Shown: positions 16,642 through 25,669, counted from the stretch's first letter. The stretch is DNA of 64,000 nt from Thiomicrospira pelophila DSM 1534 (GCF_000711195.1 NZ_JOMR01000001.1:1302001-1366000), one strand, 5' to 3'. The notes: generated by a model from the letters alone, not told the origin. Program-made: numbers and translations.

Positions 16642-17079
16642 TTAAGGCTTATCCATTAAATAATCTTCTGCATCAATATCCGCCGTTTCGATTACGACGT
16701 TAATAGATTTTAGTCCGTGGTATTTGACTTGGGTGTGGTCGCCAAGATTGAGTGGGTGCCAGTCTGGTAGGGGTTGGTTGAAGTAGCGTAAACGGTAAGC
16801 GCAGGATTCGGGTAGCCAGTCGAATTCGGCGATGCGTTCTAGGGTTAGCGGCACACAAGTGGGCACATTCACCGAGCGGTTTTCGTAGTCGCCGCACTGC
16901 CCTGTTTCTAAGTCTGAAAATTTACACACGACCCGCGTATAAACAATCTCTTCGGTGTCTTCGTCTTGCAGTTTATGCAGGCAGCACAAACCGCAGCCGT
17001 CGCACAGGCTTTCCCATTGTGCGGGGGTGAGTTGTTCTAGCGGGGTGTCTTCCCAGTATTTAGTGGTCGCTTTCGACAT
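16642..17079 (-). CDS. ycgN: YcgN/UPF0260 cysteine-cluster protein
   Basis: From ATG 17079 the protein has 145 residues with CDGCGLCCLHKL near residue 26, further cysteines in VVCKFSD, GQCGDY and VPTCVPL, and the ending typical of the YcgN family. The Cys set probably binds a metal or Fe-S cluster; function is unknown. The start at 17079 overlaps the TGA of the upstream pseudouridine synthase by one base (TGATG), pointing to translational coupling, and GGAAAG lies before it. Longer starts at 17097 and 17115 are possible but would run into the previous gene. Confidence 0.87.
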   Translation of the reverse strand: MSKATTKYWEDTPLEQLTPAQWESLCDGCGLCCLHKLQDEDTEEIVYTRVVCKFSDLETGQCGDYENRSVNVPTCVPLTLERIAEFDWLPESCAYRLRYFNQPLPDWHPLNLGDHTQVKYHGLKSINVVIETADIDAEDYLMDKP

Positions 17080-17747
17080 CAAAACGCTTTCCATGGTTCG
17101 TTCCAAGCCGCACATTGTACCTTAAAGGCATCCGACACAAAGCGCTGGCCGCTGGTTGGCGGGCAAACGAAGGCGAAGTTTTCGCCGAATAAGCTGAATC
17201 TCAACGCATAAGCATGTAAATAGCCGCGATCTTCTTGTTCGGCTTCTTCTACCGCTTGATAACGCGCATCGCCCGCTATCGGTGCGCCTAGGCTTTTGAG
17301 CGCGACGCGGATTTGGTGGGTTTTGCCGGTATGGGGTTTAACCAAAAACGCGCGTTTATTCGGTGCGAGGCTGGCGCTGACAAATTGCGTAATCGCGGGA
17401 TTGTCCATAGTGGTGGTTAAACGGTAACTGCCGCGCCGACTGGGTAGCATGTCGCCTTTTATCCAGCCCTGCTTCTTTTTGGGTTTGTGGGTGGAGATGG
17501 CGAGATAGTATTTTTCGATTTCGCGTTGTTCAAACAAGGTTTGAAACGCTTGCGCGGAGGCGAGGGTTTTCGCCAGAATCACTAAACCCGAGGTCATTTT
17601 ATCTAACCGATGTACTGGATAAAGTGACGGCAGACTTAACTGCTGTTGTGCCAACACCACCAGGCCTGGTGCTTGTTCTGAATGGAAGTTCAAGCCCGCT
17701 GGTTTATCCAGCAACACAAAATTCGTGTTTTCAAAAATGAGATTCAT
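17079..17747 (-). CDS. RluA-family pseudouridine synthase
   Basis: The 222-residue enzyme lacks an S4 domain and has the catalytic motif HRLDKMTSGLVILAK with the essential Asp near residue 49. KPHTGKTHQIRVALKSLGAPIAGDARY, the second conserved block, follows. The size and the KPAGLNFH start put it near the TruC/RluA-like short branch; whether it acts on rRNA or tRNA cannot be said. Its stop overlaps ycgN and its start overlaps the end of alkD, so three genes form one unit. The APGLVVLAQ segment is encoded across a palindrome copy. Confidence 0.85.
   Translation of the reverse strand: MNLIFENTNFVLLDKPAGLNFHSEQAPGLVVLAQQQLSLPSLYPVHRLDKMTSGLVILAKTLASAQAFQTLFEQREIEKYYLAISTHKPKKKQGWIKGDMLPSRRGSYRLTTTMDNPAITQFVSASLAPNKRAFLVKPHTGKTHQIRVALKSLGAPIAGDARYQAVEEAEQEDRGYLHAYALRFSLFGENFAFVCPPTSGQRFVSDAFKVQCAAWNEPWKAF
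17659..17670. repeat. ACCAGGCCTGGT palindrome, in the RluA-family gene
   Basis: Exact copy, 14-bp palindrome (17658-17671), read as Pro-Gly-Leu-Val. Confidence 0.95.
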
Positions 17748-18838
17748 GCTTTTACCTCAAACCAGGCCTGGTGCTTTATTTCGCCGTTAATCACGAGCTG
17801 TATTTTATGTTGTCCGGCATAGTGCCGGCGTGTAGTTAAGGGTTTAAACGACAGGGTTTTGTTAAATTCTTTGCGTGCCTCGCTGTAATCCGCTTCGGCC
17901 AGCTTAAACACTTTGCGTAATGGCATGCCGCTTGGTCTGGGATAATCCACTTGTATCTCAAGGCGTAAGCGCCCTAGGGGTTTTGAGGCTTTGGATGTTT
18001 GTAATTCAAAATGATAATGCCAGGCTTCACCCAGTTTGACTTGTGTGTCTTGTTGCCAATCTACCAGTTGCACATGATCGGTTTTTGGTAGATTTAATAA
18101 GGCTAAAAACCGCGAGTCTCGCTGTTTTAAAAAGTTGCGGCTGGCGTGTTTAATAATCCAATCCGCTTGTGTGCTGGTGCTTAACCAGGCCTGGCAGAAG
18201 GCCAATAAAACCTCAGGATGATCTTTACCAATATCGTTTAAATTATTCGCCACACTTTTGCGCACATATAAGCTGGGGTCGTGAATTAGGTTTTGCAGAA
18301 TGGGCAGAATCGGTGTGGGATCGCGCTTAAATTCCGTTAGGGCTTTGCCCCAAGGTAATCTGGGGCGACAGCCTTCTGACGCTAAACGGCGTAGATGATG
18401 ATTATCCGACAAAGACCAGGCCTGCATTTGCGCCATAGTAACGGTTTGATTTTGTTCAATAAAAGCGCGAATCGCAAACTCAGCGGTCGAAAATTGAGTA
18501 AAGGTTTCGAGCGCTTTAAAGGATACGTCAAAATCCGCTAAACCATATTCTTCGACAATCTGCGAAAGCACCAGGCCTGGTAACCCCGGAAACTGCGGTG
18601 CGATGTTTTGCAGGCCATCTACTATTTCGGCATAACCGAAACCTGCTTGCTCTAAACGCTGATAACTCAAATGGCTGGTGTATTGGATACGCTGTTTTAA
18701 GCTCAACTCAGACCAATCTTCCAGTTGAGCGTCGCTCAACCACTCGGCCACACCTAAATCGCCAAACTCGGTTTGTAGGGCTTGCCACCAGCGTGACCAC
18801 CAGGCCTGGTTAAATTGATCTTTTAATGCGTTCGACAT
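17744..18838 (-). CDS. DNA alkylation repair protein, AlkD-like (HEAT repeats)
   Basis: About 364 residues made of helical HEAT-like repeats with the AlkD-type core LRRLASEGCRPRLPWGKAL and LHDP/IHDPSLYVRKSVANNLNDIGKDHPE, where aromatic and acidic residues contact alkylated bases. A beta-rich C-terminal part of about 100 residues follows. AlkD glycosylases remove bulky or positively charged alkylpurines without base flipping. The ATG at 18838 is preferred over a GTG at 18853. The gene contains three exact palindromes and two near copies, mostly encoding Gln-Ala-Trp, the highest density in the window. Confidence 0.82.
   Translation of the reverse strand: MSNALKDQFNQAWWSRWWQALQTEFGDLGVAEWLSDAQLEDWSELSLKQRIQYTSHLSYQRLEQAGFGYAEIVDGLQNIAPQFPGLPGLVLSQIVEEYGLADFDVSFKALETFTQFSTAEFAIRAFIEQNQTVTMAQMQAWSLSDNHHLRRLASEGCRPRLPWGKALTEFKRDPTPILPILQNLIHDPSLYVRKSVANNLNDIGKDHPEVLLAFCQAWLSTSTQADWIIKHASRNFLKQRDSRFLALLNLPKTDHVQLVDWQQDTQVKLGEAWHYHFELQTSKASKPLGRLRLEIQVDYPRPSGMPLRKVFKLAEADYSEARKEFNKTLSFKPLTTRRHYAGQHKIQLVINGEIKHQAWFEVKA
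17761..17772. repeat. ACCAGGCCTGGT palindrome, at the 3' end of alkD
   Basis: Exact copy, read as Gln-Ala-Trp (KHQAWFEVKA). Near copies at 18184-18195 (FCQAWLS) and 18415-18426 (MQAWSLS) in the same gene differ by one and two bases. Confidence 0.95.
18570..18581. repeat. ACCAGGCCTGGT palindrome, mid alkD
   Basis: Exact copy, read as Pro-Gly-Leu-Val (GLPGLVLSQ). Confidence 0.95.
18799..18810. repeat. ACCAGGCCTGGT palindrome, 5' end of alkD
   Basis: Exact copy, read as Gln-Ala-Trp-Trp (FNQAWWSRW). Confidence 0.95.
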
Positions 18839-18929
18839 GCTTTGTTTTACCACGCGCTTTGTGCTAAATTAAATTCCATCTTAACCACCTTTCAGAAGCT
18901 TCTGATTCTGACCTGAAAAAGGACGCACC

Positions 18930-19352
18930 ATGTCAGATATGACACCACAAGAAAAAGTTCGAACTTGTTTAAACTATATCGATAATCGCTTGGAAACCAC
19001 CTCGCAGCAAACTATTCAAATCGCCGAAATGATGATGGAAGACATTCGAGAGTTTAACGACTCTTATCTTGATGCGGTTAAAAATAATAACTTGGCTGAG
19101 TACACCGACCAAGTACGCAACACCCAGCTAAAGTGGATGAATCAGTTGCAAGACATTATTGTCGAACAAACCAGCCGCGATTTAAGCGGCCAAGTTATTC
19201 TGGCATTACAAAGCTTTACCGACAAACTTGAAGGCGCAAAATTGAAAAATGTCGACTTTGAACTGCCCAGCGCGGTCGCCTCAAAACAAGCGGATGCGCT
19301 TGATTATATGAGCCAAGAAGACATTGATGCGTTAATGAATCAGGACACTTAA
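18930..19352 (+). CDS. short CheZ-like protein
   Basis: The 140-residue, all-helical protein carries MNQLQDIIVEQTSRDLSGQVI at about 70-90. This matches the active helix of the chemotaxis phosphatase CheZ (IMLAQDFQDLTGQVI), with Asp84 and Gln88 in the same D-x3-Q spacing as the CheZ catalytic pair. The C-terminus MSQEDIDALMNQ resembles the CheY-binding tail of CheZ and the QEDIDALL peptide of FliN/FliM. It is about two-thirds of CheZ length. No chemotaxis gene is nearby. It probably dephosphorylates a CheY-like receiver. AAAAAGGA precedes the ATG. Confidence 0.6.
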   Translation: MSDMTPQEKVRTCLNYIDNRLETTSQQTIQIAEMMMEDIREFNDSYLDAVKNNNLAEYTDQVRNTQLKWMNQLQDIIVEQTSRDLSGQVILALQSFTDKLEGAKLKNVDFELPSAVASKQADALDYMSQEDIDALMNQDT

Positions 19353-19390
19353 TCGACTGGCTTTACTTTTCTGGTTCGATTTTTGTCAAT

Positions 19391-19432
19391 CTATAAAAAA
19401 ACCCGCTCTATTTGAAGCGGGTTTTTTTATAG
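19391..19432. terminator. strong bidirectional intrinsic terminator
   Basis: A 17-bp perfect stem with an ACCCGCT/AGCGGGT core and long A/T ends, 8-base loop. It lies between the CheZ-like gene and the convergent lpd gene. Confidence 0.9.
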
Positions 19433-19438
19433 ATAAGC

Positions 19439-19450
19439 ACCAGGCCTGGT
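19439..19450. repeat. ACCAGGCCTGGT palindrome next to a terminator
   Basis: Exact copy. The arms continue as GATAAG/CTTATC with one mismatch, giving a 28-bp imperfect palindrome (19431-19458) that abuts the terminator stem. Confidence 0.95.
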
Positions 19451-19495
19451 ACTTATCTCGGCAACCTTAACAAGGCTTATAACAAGCTGTTTAGG

Positions 19496-21268
19496 TTACT
19501 TTTTCTTCTTGGGTGCGATCAAATCAGTAATCGTACCTTCGGCCATTTCCGCCGCGAACGCAAAGGTTTCGCTTAGGGTTGGATGCGGATGAATGGTTAA
19601 GCCGATATCTTGCATATCGGCGCCCATTTCAATCGCCAACATGGCTTCGGCAATTAATTCACCGGCATTTGGCCCGACAATACCCGCGCCTAATAGGCGA
19701 TGGGTTTTGGCACAGAACAAGGACTTACTTAGACCTTCATCACGCCCTAAGCTTAAGCTGCGACCTGACGCCGCCCAAGGGAACACGCCTTTTTCGTACT
19801 CAACGCCTTCGGCTTTAAGTTCTTCTTCAGTTTTACCGGCCCACGCGACTTCTGGATCGGTGTAGGCCACACTTGGAATACCCATTGGCGTAAAGGCGCT
19901 CGGCATATCGCAAATGACTTCCGCCGCCACTTTGCCTTCGTGTACCGCTTTGTGCGCCAACATAGGCTGACCCACAATGTCGCCAATCGCATAAATGTGA
20001 TCGACATTGGTTTTTTGACGTTCATCGACTTCGATAAAGCCCCAATCGTTTACGACCACACCGGCTTTTTCAGCATCCAACAATTTACCGTTTGGTGTGC
20101 GACCGACCGCCACTAATACGCGATCAAAGGTGTCTTGTGCTGGACAGTCTTTACCTTCAAACGACACCACTAGCCCGCCTTTGGCGGCTTCAACGTGGGT
20201 GACTTTGGATTTAAGGAAAATGTTTTCGTAACGCGCTTTGATTTTCTTTAACAACGGACGCGTTAAGTCTTTGTCGGCACCCGGAATAATGTTATCGCCC
20301 AGTTCGACTACGGTGACTTTTGAACCTAGTGAGTCGTAAACCTGCGCCATTTCTAAACCGATAATGCCGCCACCGATCACCAATAAACGTTTCGGTACTT
20401 CTTCAAGCTCTAACGCATCAGTTGAGTCCATTACGCGTGGGTCATCATGCGGAATAAACGGCAATTTAATCACACGTGAACCGGCGGCGATCACGGCTTT
20501 TTCGAACGCGATGGTTTGTTCGCTGCCATCTTCTGCGGTAACCGTGATGGTATTCGCTGAGCTGAACTTGCCAACACCTTGTACGACTTCAACTTTACGT
20601 TGTTTCGCGAGCGCGCCTAAGCCGCCGGTCAATTTGGTGATCACGCTGTTTTTATAATCGCGCATCTTGTCCAAATTGATTTTTGGCTTGGCAAACTCAA
20701 TGCCGTGTGCGGCCATTTCTTGGGTTTCGTTTAACACCACTGACATATGCAATAACGCTTTAGACGGAATACAGCCCACGTTTAGACACACGCCACCGAT
20801 GACCGGATAACGTTCAACCAAAATCACTTGTTTGCCCAAATCCGCCGCGCGGAAAGCGGCGGTATAACCACCTGGGCCACCGCCTAAAACCAGCACTTGG
20901 CAAGTTTTGTCGGCTGGTGGTAGGTCTTTTGACGACACCGCTTGCGGAGCGGCTTGTGCATTCGTTTCTGGTTTGGCTTCTGATTTTTGCTCAGCTTTTT
21001 GTTCGGTTAGTTTGGCTGGGCTTTCATCGGCGATTTCCATTTTGCCGATCACGGTTCCCTGACGAACTTTGTCGCCTACCGAAACCGTTAATTCGACAAT
21101 GCGTCCAGATAACTCAGCCGGCACTTCCATGGTGGCTTTGTCCGATTCAAGGGTTAACAATGAATCGTCTTGTACCACTTCGTCGCCTTGAGCGACTAAT
21201 ACTTCAATCACATCCACATCAGCAAAGTCGCCAATATCTGGAATACGAATCTCTACGATTTGACTCAT
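19496..21268 (-). CDS. lpdA: dihydrolipoyl dehydrogenase (E3) with N-terminal lipoyl domain
   Basis: The 590-residue protein starts with a lipoyl domain (about 1-80, lipoyl-lysine in ESDKATMEVP), then an Ala/Glu/Lys linker, then the flavoprotein. FAD binding is at VLGGGPGGYTAAFRAADLG, the redox disulfide in GGVCLNVGCIPSKALLH, NAD binding at VIGGGIIGLEMAQVY and the His-Glu dyad in LTIHPHPTLSE. It reoxidises dihydrolipoamide of the pyruvate dehydrogenase complex. The fused lipoyl domain is known in several bacteria but absent from E. coli Lpd. Last gene of aceE-aceF-lpd, 15 bases after aceF. Confidence 0.95.
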   Translation of the reverse strand: MSQIVEIRIPDIGDFADVDVIEVLVAQGDEVVQDDSLLTLESDKATMEVPAELSGRIVELTVSVGDKVRQGTVIGKMEIADESPAKLTEQKAEQKSEAKPETNAQAAPQAVSSKDLPPADKTCQVLVLGGGPGGYTAAFRAADLGKQVILVERYPVIGGVCLNVGCIPSKALLHMSVVLNETQEMAAHGIEFAKPKINLDKMRDYKNSVITKLTGGLGALAKQRKVEVVQGVGKFSSANTITVTAEDGSEQTIAFEKAVIAAGSRVIKLPFIPHDDPRVMDSTDALELEEVPKRLLVIGGGIIGLEMAQVYDSLGSKVTVVELGDNIIPGADKDLTRPLLKKIKARYENIFLKSKVTHVEAAKGGLVVSFEGKDCPAQDTFDRVLVAVGRTPNGKLLDAEKAGVVVNDWGFIEVDERQKTNVDHIYAIGDIVGQPMLAHKAVHEGKVAAEVICDMPSAFTPMGIPSVAYTDPEVAWAGKTEEELKAEGVEYEKGVFPWAASGRSLSLGRDEGLSKSLFCAKTHRLLGAGIVGPNAGELIAEAMLAIEMGADMQDIGLTIHPHPTLSETFAFAAEMAEGTITDLIAPKKKK

Positions 21269-21283
21269 ATCAGGCTCCCTTGC

Positions 21284-22618
21284 TTAGAGTAATAGTTGAC
21301 GGATATCGGCCAAATGCTGACCCACAAATGTGCTAAAGCGCACACCTTCCGCTCCATCAATTACACGGTGGTCGTATGAAATGCTATAAGGCATCACCAA
21401 ACGTGGTTTAAATTCTGAGCCATCCCAAACTGGTTGCATTGAGGCTTTTGAAACCCCCATGATCGCGACTTCTGGCGCATTCACAATCGGCGTAAACTGC
21501 GTACCACCGATGCCGCCTAGGCTAGAAATGCTGAAACAACCGCCCGACATATCTTTAGGTGACAATTTGCCGTCGCGTGCTTTGGTGCTAAGCTCCATCA
21601 AATCGCGTGATAGTTCAAAGATTGATTTTTGATCGACATCACGAACAACCGGCACCACCAAACCATTCGGTGTATCCACCGCGATCCCGATGTTGTAATA
21701 GCCTTTGCGGATCAATTTTTGACCGTCTGGCGACAAGGACGCGTTGAAATTTGGGAAGGCTTTTAAGCCCGCGACCACGGCTTTCATAATGAAGACCAAC
21801 GGCGTGAGTTTAACGCCGGCTTTTTCAGCTTGGGCTTTCATGTCTTTGCGGAACTTGTCCATCTCGGTAATATCACACTCGTCAAATTGGGTGACGTGTG
21901 GAATATTTAACCAAGCCGTCGACAAATGTTTGCCCGACAACTTCTTAATACGACTAAGTTCGATCTCTTCGGTTTCACCAAACTGGCTGAAATCGATGGT
22001 CGGAACCGGCGGAATGCCCGAACCTTGTGCGCCGCCCGCCGAAGCTTGACCTTGCATGACCGACTTAACAAAGTTCTGAATATCAGACTTAAGCACACGC
22101 CCTTTTGAGCCAGAGCCATTAACTCCGGCTAAATCGACACCCAACACACGTGCAAACGCACGAACCGCTGGTGAAGCATGGCTCACCGCGCCCATCGACT
22201 GATGATTCACTGGTTTAGGTGTATTGCTTACCGAAGCGTCTGTTGGTAAACCAACCGAGCTAGACTGGGTTTGTTCGTGCAACTTAGGCGCTGGTGCGGC
22301 CGCCGCTTGAGGGGCGGGTTGTTTCACCGGCTCTTCCGCTTTGTTTTCAGCTTTAGCCGGTTCAGCGGCTTGTTCGGCCTCATCGACTTCGATATCGAAA
22401 ATATAGGTACCTTGCGCGACTTTATCGCCAACCTTGACCTGGATGTTGCTGACCTTACCTGAATGGGTAGACGGCACTTCCATCGTCGCCTTATCAGACT
22501 CCAGCGTTAGTACCGAATCGTCAACTTGAACCTGATCGCCTTCGTTTACTAAAACCTCGATCACATCAACCGAATCAAAATCACCAATATCGGGCACTGT
22601 AAATTGAATTTTTGCCAT
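21284..22618 (-). CDS. aceF: pyruvate dehydrogenase E2, dihydrolipoyllysine acetyltransferase
   Basis: The 444-residue core subunit has one lipoyl domain (1-78, ESDKATMEVP), a Glu/Ala/Pro-rich linker, a peripheral-subunit-binding domain (SPAVRAFARVLGVDLAGVNGSGSKGRVLKSDI) and a catalytic domain ending with YDHRVIDGAEGVRF, which carries the active-site His and Asp. It moves the acetyl group to CoA. Having a single lipoyl domain, against three in E. coli, fits with the additional one on Lpd. A stem-loop lies between aceE and this gene. Confidence 0.95.
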   Translation of the reverse strand: MAKIQFTVPDIGDFDSVDVIEVLVNEGDQVQVDDSVLTLESDKATMEVPSTHSGKVSNIQVKVGDKVAQGTYIFDIEVDEAEQAAEPAKAENKAEEPVKQPAPQAAAAPAPKLHEQTQSSSVGLPTDASVSNTPKPVNHQSMGAVSHASPAVRAFARVLGVDLAGVNGSGSKGRVLKSDIQNFVKSVMQGQASAGGAQGSGIPPVPTIDFSQFGETEEIELSRIKKLSGKHLSTAWLNIPHVTQFDECDITEMDKFRKDMKAQAEKAGVKLTPLVFIMKAVVAGLKAFPNFNASLSPDGQKLIRKGYYNIGIAVDTPNGLVVPVVRDVDQKSIFELSRDLMELSTKARDGKLSPKDMSGGCFSISSLGGIGGTQFTPIVNAPEVAIMGVSKASMQPVWDGSEFKPRLVMPYSISYDHRVIDGAEGVRFSTFVGQHLADIRQLLL

Positions 22619-22638
22619 AACATTTTTCCTTAGTCAAA

Positions 22639-22669
22639 CAAGGGTGCGCCCTTTTGAGTCGCGCCCTTG
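22639..22669. other. stem-loop between aceE and aceF
   Basis: CAAGGG-x-GCG pairs with CGC-x-CCCTTG around an 11-base loop. It has no T-run on the minus strand, so it is more likely an mRNA processing or stability element than a terminator. Confidence 0.5.
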
Positions 22670-22678
22670 TGAGCAATT

Positions 22679-25339
22679 TTATGCGTGAACTGGATAGGTT
22701 TTTTCTGCATCCAAGCCGTATTTATCAATCGCTTGCTGCACGACATCAGGTTTAATCTGACCTTGCTTCGCAAGCCCTTTTAAGGCTTCAACCACTACAT
22801 AATGGCGGTTCACTTCAAAGAATTTACGCAACTGTTCACGCGTATCTGAGCGACCGAAACCATCGGTACCCAATACATGGAAATCGCCCGGCACATATTC
22901 ACGAACACGGTTAGCGTAATCGCGAATGTAATCCGTCGCCGCAATAAACGGCCCTTTTGCATCCGCCAATACTTGCGTAATGTAAGGCACCTTGGCTTTT
23001 GAAGCTGGGTGTAAGGTGTTCCAACGCTCGACTTCAATACCTTCACGGCGCAATAGGTTAAAGCTTGGCACGGCCCAAATATCAGCGGCGACTTTCCAAT
23101 CCTGCTCTAACAGTTCAGCCGCGGCAATTACTTCGCGGAAAATCGTACCTGAACCCATTAGCTGTACGCGAGTCTTAGACTTAGATTCAGATTTTTTGAA
23201 GGAGTAAATCCCTTTTAAAATACCTTCTTCTGCGCCTTTCGGCATAGCTGGGTGAGTGTAGTTTTCGTTCATCGCGGTGATGTAGTAGAACACGTCTTCT
23301 TTGTTCTGCATCATGCGTTTTAGACCGTCCTGAACAATCACCGCCATTTCGTAACCGAAAGTTGGATCGTAGCTTAAGCAGTTAGGCACGGCATCAAACA
23401 TCACTAGGTTGTGACCGTCTTGGTGCTGTAGACCTTCACCTTCCAAAGTGGTACGACCGGCTGTACCGCCGATTAAGAAACCACGTGCACGCGAATCGCC
23501 CGCGGCCCAAGCTAAGTCACCAATACGCTGGAAACCGAACATTGAGTAGTAAATATAGAAAGGAATCATGCTCACGCCATAGTTGGCATAAGCGGTCGCG
23601 GCAGATACCCACGATGACATCGCACCGGCTTCGTTAATCCCTTCTTCTAATACCTGACCGTTTGATGATTCTTTGTACCACATCAACTGGTCTGAATCGA
23701 CTGGCTCATATAGCTGGCCAGCTGGGTCATAAATACCGACTTGACGGAACAAGCCTTCCATACCGAAAGTACGCGCTTCATCAGGAATGATCGGCACAAC
23801 ACGCTTACCTAGCTCTTTGTCGCGCAACAAGATAGATAACACACGAACAAACGCCATAGTGGTCGACATTTCACGATCTGCTGTGCCATCTAGCAACATT
23901 TTGAATGCGTCCAGTTCCGGCACCTGCAAAGGCTCTGACTTGTCTTGACGAATTGGCAGTGAACCACCTAATTCGGCACGGCGTTCTTCAACATATTTCA
24001 TTACTGGGCTATCGGCTTCTGGACGATAGAACGGCACTTCTTTTTCCAGCTGTTCATCTGAAATCGGGACAGAGAAACGATCACGGAAGTATTTCAGGCC
24101 GTTAATATCCAGTTTCTTCTGTTGGTGCGCGCTATTGGCGGCTTCACCAAACTCGCCCATGCCATAACCCTTAACGGTTTTAGCCAAGATTACCGATGGC
24201 ATACCTTTGGTTTCACTGGCACGCTTATAGGCGTTGTAGATTTTACGCGGTGAGTGACCACCACGTGTTAGCTTAAAGATTTCGCCGTCGGTCATATCCT
24301 TAACCAACTCAGCGGTTTCTGGGTATTTACCAAAGAAGTGCTCACGTACCCAAGCGCCATTTTTAGCTTTATAGGCCTGGTATTCACCATCGACCACTTC
24401 GCCCATGCGTTCAATTAACTTGCCGCTGGTGTCTTTGGCTAATAACGCATCCCAACCGGAGCCCCATAGCACTTTAATCACGTTCCAGCCTGCGCCACGG
24501 AACATGCCTTCTAATTCTTGGATGATTTTACCGTTACCACGTACCGGTCCATCCAAACGCTGTAGGTTACAGTTCACCACGAAAATTAGGTTGTCCAAAC
24601 GCTCACGCTGCGCTAGTTGAATCGCACCACGTGATTCTGGCTCATCCATCTCACCATCACCTAAATACGCCCAAACTTTACGGCCTTCGGTTTTTGCCAA
24701 TCCACGTGAGTCCATATACTTCATGAAACGCGCTTGGTAAATCGCCATTAATGGGCCCAAGCCCATAGATACGGTTGGGAACTGCCAGAAATCTGGCATT
24801 AGCCATGGATGCGGATAAGAAGACAAACCATTACCATCCACTTCTTGACGGAAGTTTTTCAATCTGTCTTCTTCCATGCGTCCTTCTAAGAAAGCACGTG
24901 CATACATACCCGGTGCCGTGTGACCTTGGAAAAAGATCATATCTGCGCCTAGTTCATGATCAGGACCTTTAAAGAAGTGGTTCATGCCGACTTCATATAA
25001 GGTACAACTTGATGCATAAGAAGCAATATGACCACCTACACCCGTTTCCTTGTTGGCTTTTACCACCATGGCCATCGCATTCCAGCGCAAAATTGAACGT
25101 ACGCGCTGTTCTAGAGTTAAGTCACCCGGATAATTGTCTTGTTCTTCAAGAGCAATGGTATTGATATAAGGGGTATTAGCAGAATAAGGAATATCGATGC
25201 CGTGAACACGGGCTTTTTCAATCAAGGTTGCAATCAGATGGTGGGCCTTATCGGTACCTTCAAACTGAACAACGGCTTCTAACGCATCAAGCCACTCTTG
25301 TGTTTCTTGTGGATCTTGATCAATGAACTGATCGCTCAT
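22679..25339 (-). CDS. aceE: pyruvate dehydrogenase E1, homodimeric type
   Basis: At 886 residues this is the homodimeric AceE type. The thiamine-diphosphate motif runs from GDGEMDEPES to NLIFVVNCNLQRLDGP; the N-terminal region has FFQGHTAPGMYARAFLEGR and the C-terminal domain VLGTDGFGRSDTR. It decarboxylates pyruvate and passes the acetyl unit to the E2 lipoyl groups. First gene of the operon; GAGGTGA precedes the ATG. No pdhR-like regulator is adjacent. Confidence 0.97.
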   Translation of the reverse strand: MSDQFIDQDPQETQEWLDALEAVVQFEGTDKAHHLIATLIEKARVHGIDIPYSANTPYINTIALEEQDNYPGDLTLEQRVRSILRWNAMAMVVKANKETGVGGHIASYASSCTLYEVGMNHFFKGPDHELGADMIFFQGHTAPGMYARAFLEGRMEEDRLKNFRQEVDGNGLSSYPHPWLMPDFWQFPTVSMGLGPLMAIYQARFMKYMDSRGLAKTEGRKVWAYLGDGEMDEPESRGAIQLAQRERLDNLIFVVNCNLQRLDGPVRGNGKIIQELEGMFRGAGWNVIKVLWGSGWDALLAKDTSGKLIERMGEVVDGEYQAYKAKNGAWVREHFFGKYPETAELVKDMTDGEIFKLTRGGHSPRKIYNAYKRASETKGMPSVILAKTVKGYGMGEFGEAANSAHQQKKLDINGLKYFRDRFSVPISDEQLEKEVPFYRPEADSPVMKYVEERRAELGGSLPIRQDKSEPLQVPELDAFKMLLDGTADREMSTTMAFVRVLSILLRDKELGKRVVPIIPDEARTFGMEGLFRQVGIYDPAGQLYEPVDSDQLMWYKESSNGQVLEEGINEAGAMSSWVSAATAYANYGVSMIPFYIYYSMFGFQRIGDLAWAAGDSRARGFLIGGTAGRTTLEGEGLQHQDGHNLVMFDAVPNCLSYDPTFGYEMAVIVQDGLKRMMQNKEDVFYYITAMNENYTHPAMPKGAEEGILKGIYSFKKSESKSKTRVQLMGSGTIFREVIAAAELLEQDWKVAADIWAVPSFNLLRREGIEVERWNTLHPASKAKVPYITQVLADAKGPFIAATDYIRDYANRVREYVPGDFHVLGTDGFGRSDTREQLRKFFEVNRHYVVVEALKGLAKQGQIKPDVVQQAIDKYGLDAEKTYPVHA

Positions 25340-25669
25340 ACATTCACCTCTTGGGTTTTAAACTGAGTAGATCGCGGGTTTAGCGATACACTCTGAACAA
25401 AAATAAAGACTTTTGGGCTATTGGGTCTAACATAAAAGCCTGTAAACGCCTGGTTGGGCGCGGTCTTTACCGTTTTTTAGAAAAATTAATGGCGGGAATC
25501 ATACCACTTTTTAGGCCGAAAAACAGCGTGCCAACGTTTTGAACCCAAAAATGTGCATGAAAAGTGCATAAAAAAATGGCATTTTTCTATCGATTAAAAC
25601 ACGAAAAGTAGACAAAAAATCTTGGGAGCACCAGGCCTGGTAGTGATGTTTCAGGGAGGTTTAAGTCGG
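25340..25669. other. intergenic region upstream of aceE
   Basis: 330 bases that must hold the aceE promoter and the 3' end of the rppH transcript. One palindrome copy lies at 25630-25641. The part around 25480-25620 is AT-rich. GTGCATGAAAAGTGCAT at about 25552-25568 is a direct repeat of GTGCAT. No clear operator was recognised. Confidence 0.5.
25630..25641. repeat. ACCAGGCCTGGT palindrome, between rppH and aceE
   Basis: Exact copy about 30 bases after the rppH stop codon. Confidence 0.95.

Noticed and set aside
16700-16897. An Arg-rich open frame inside ycgN
   Set aside because: It is a shadow of the Cys-rich gene in another frame, with no ribosome site and low-complexity content.
24371-24381. 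AGGCCTGGT in aceE and CCAGGCC in glnS (44209) as palindrome copies
   Set aside because: Only one arm is intact; they differ at three or more positions and can arise from codon use.
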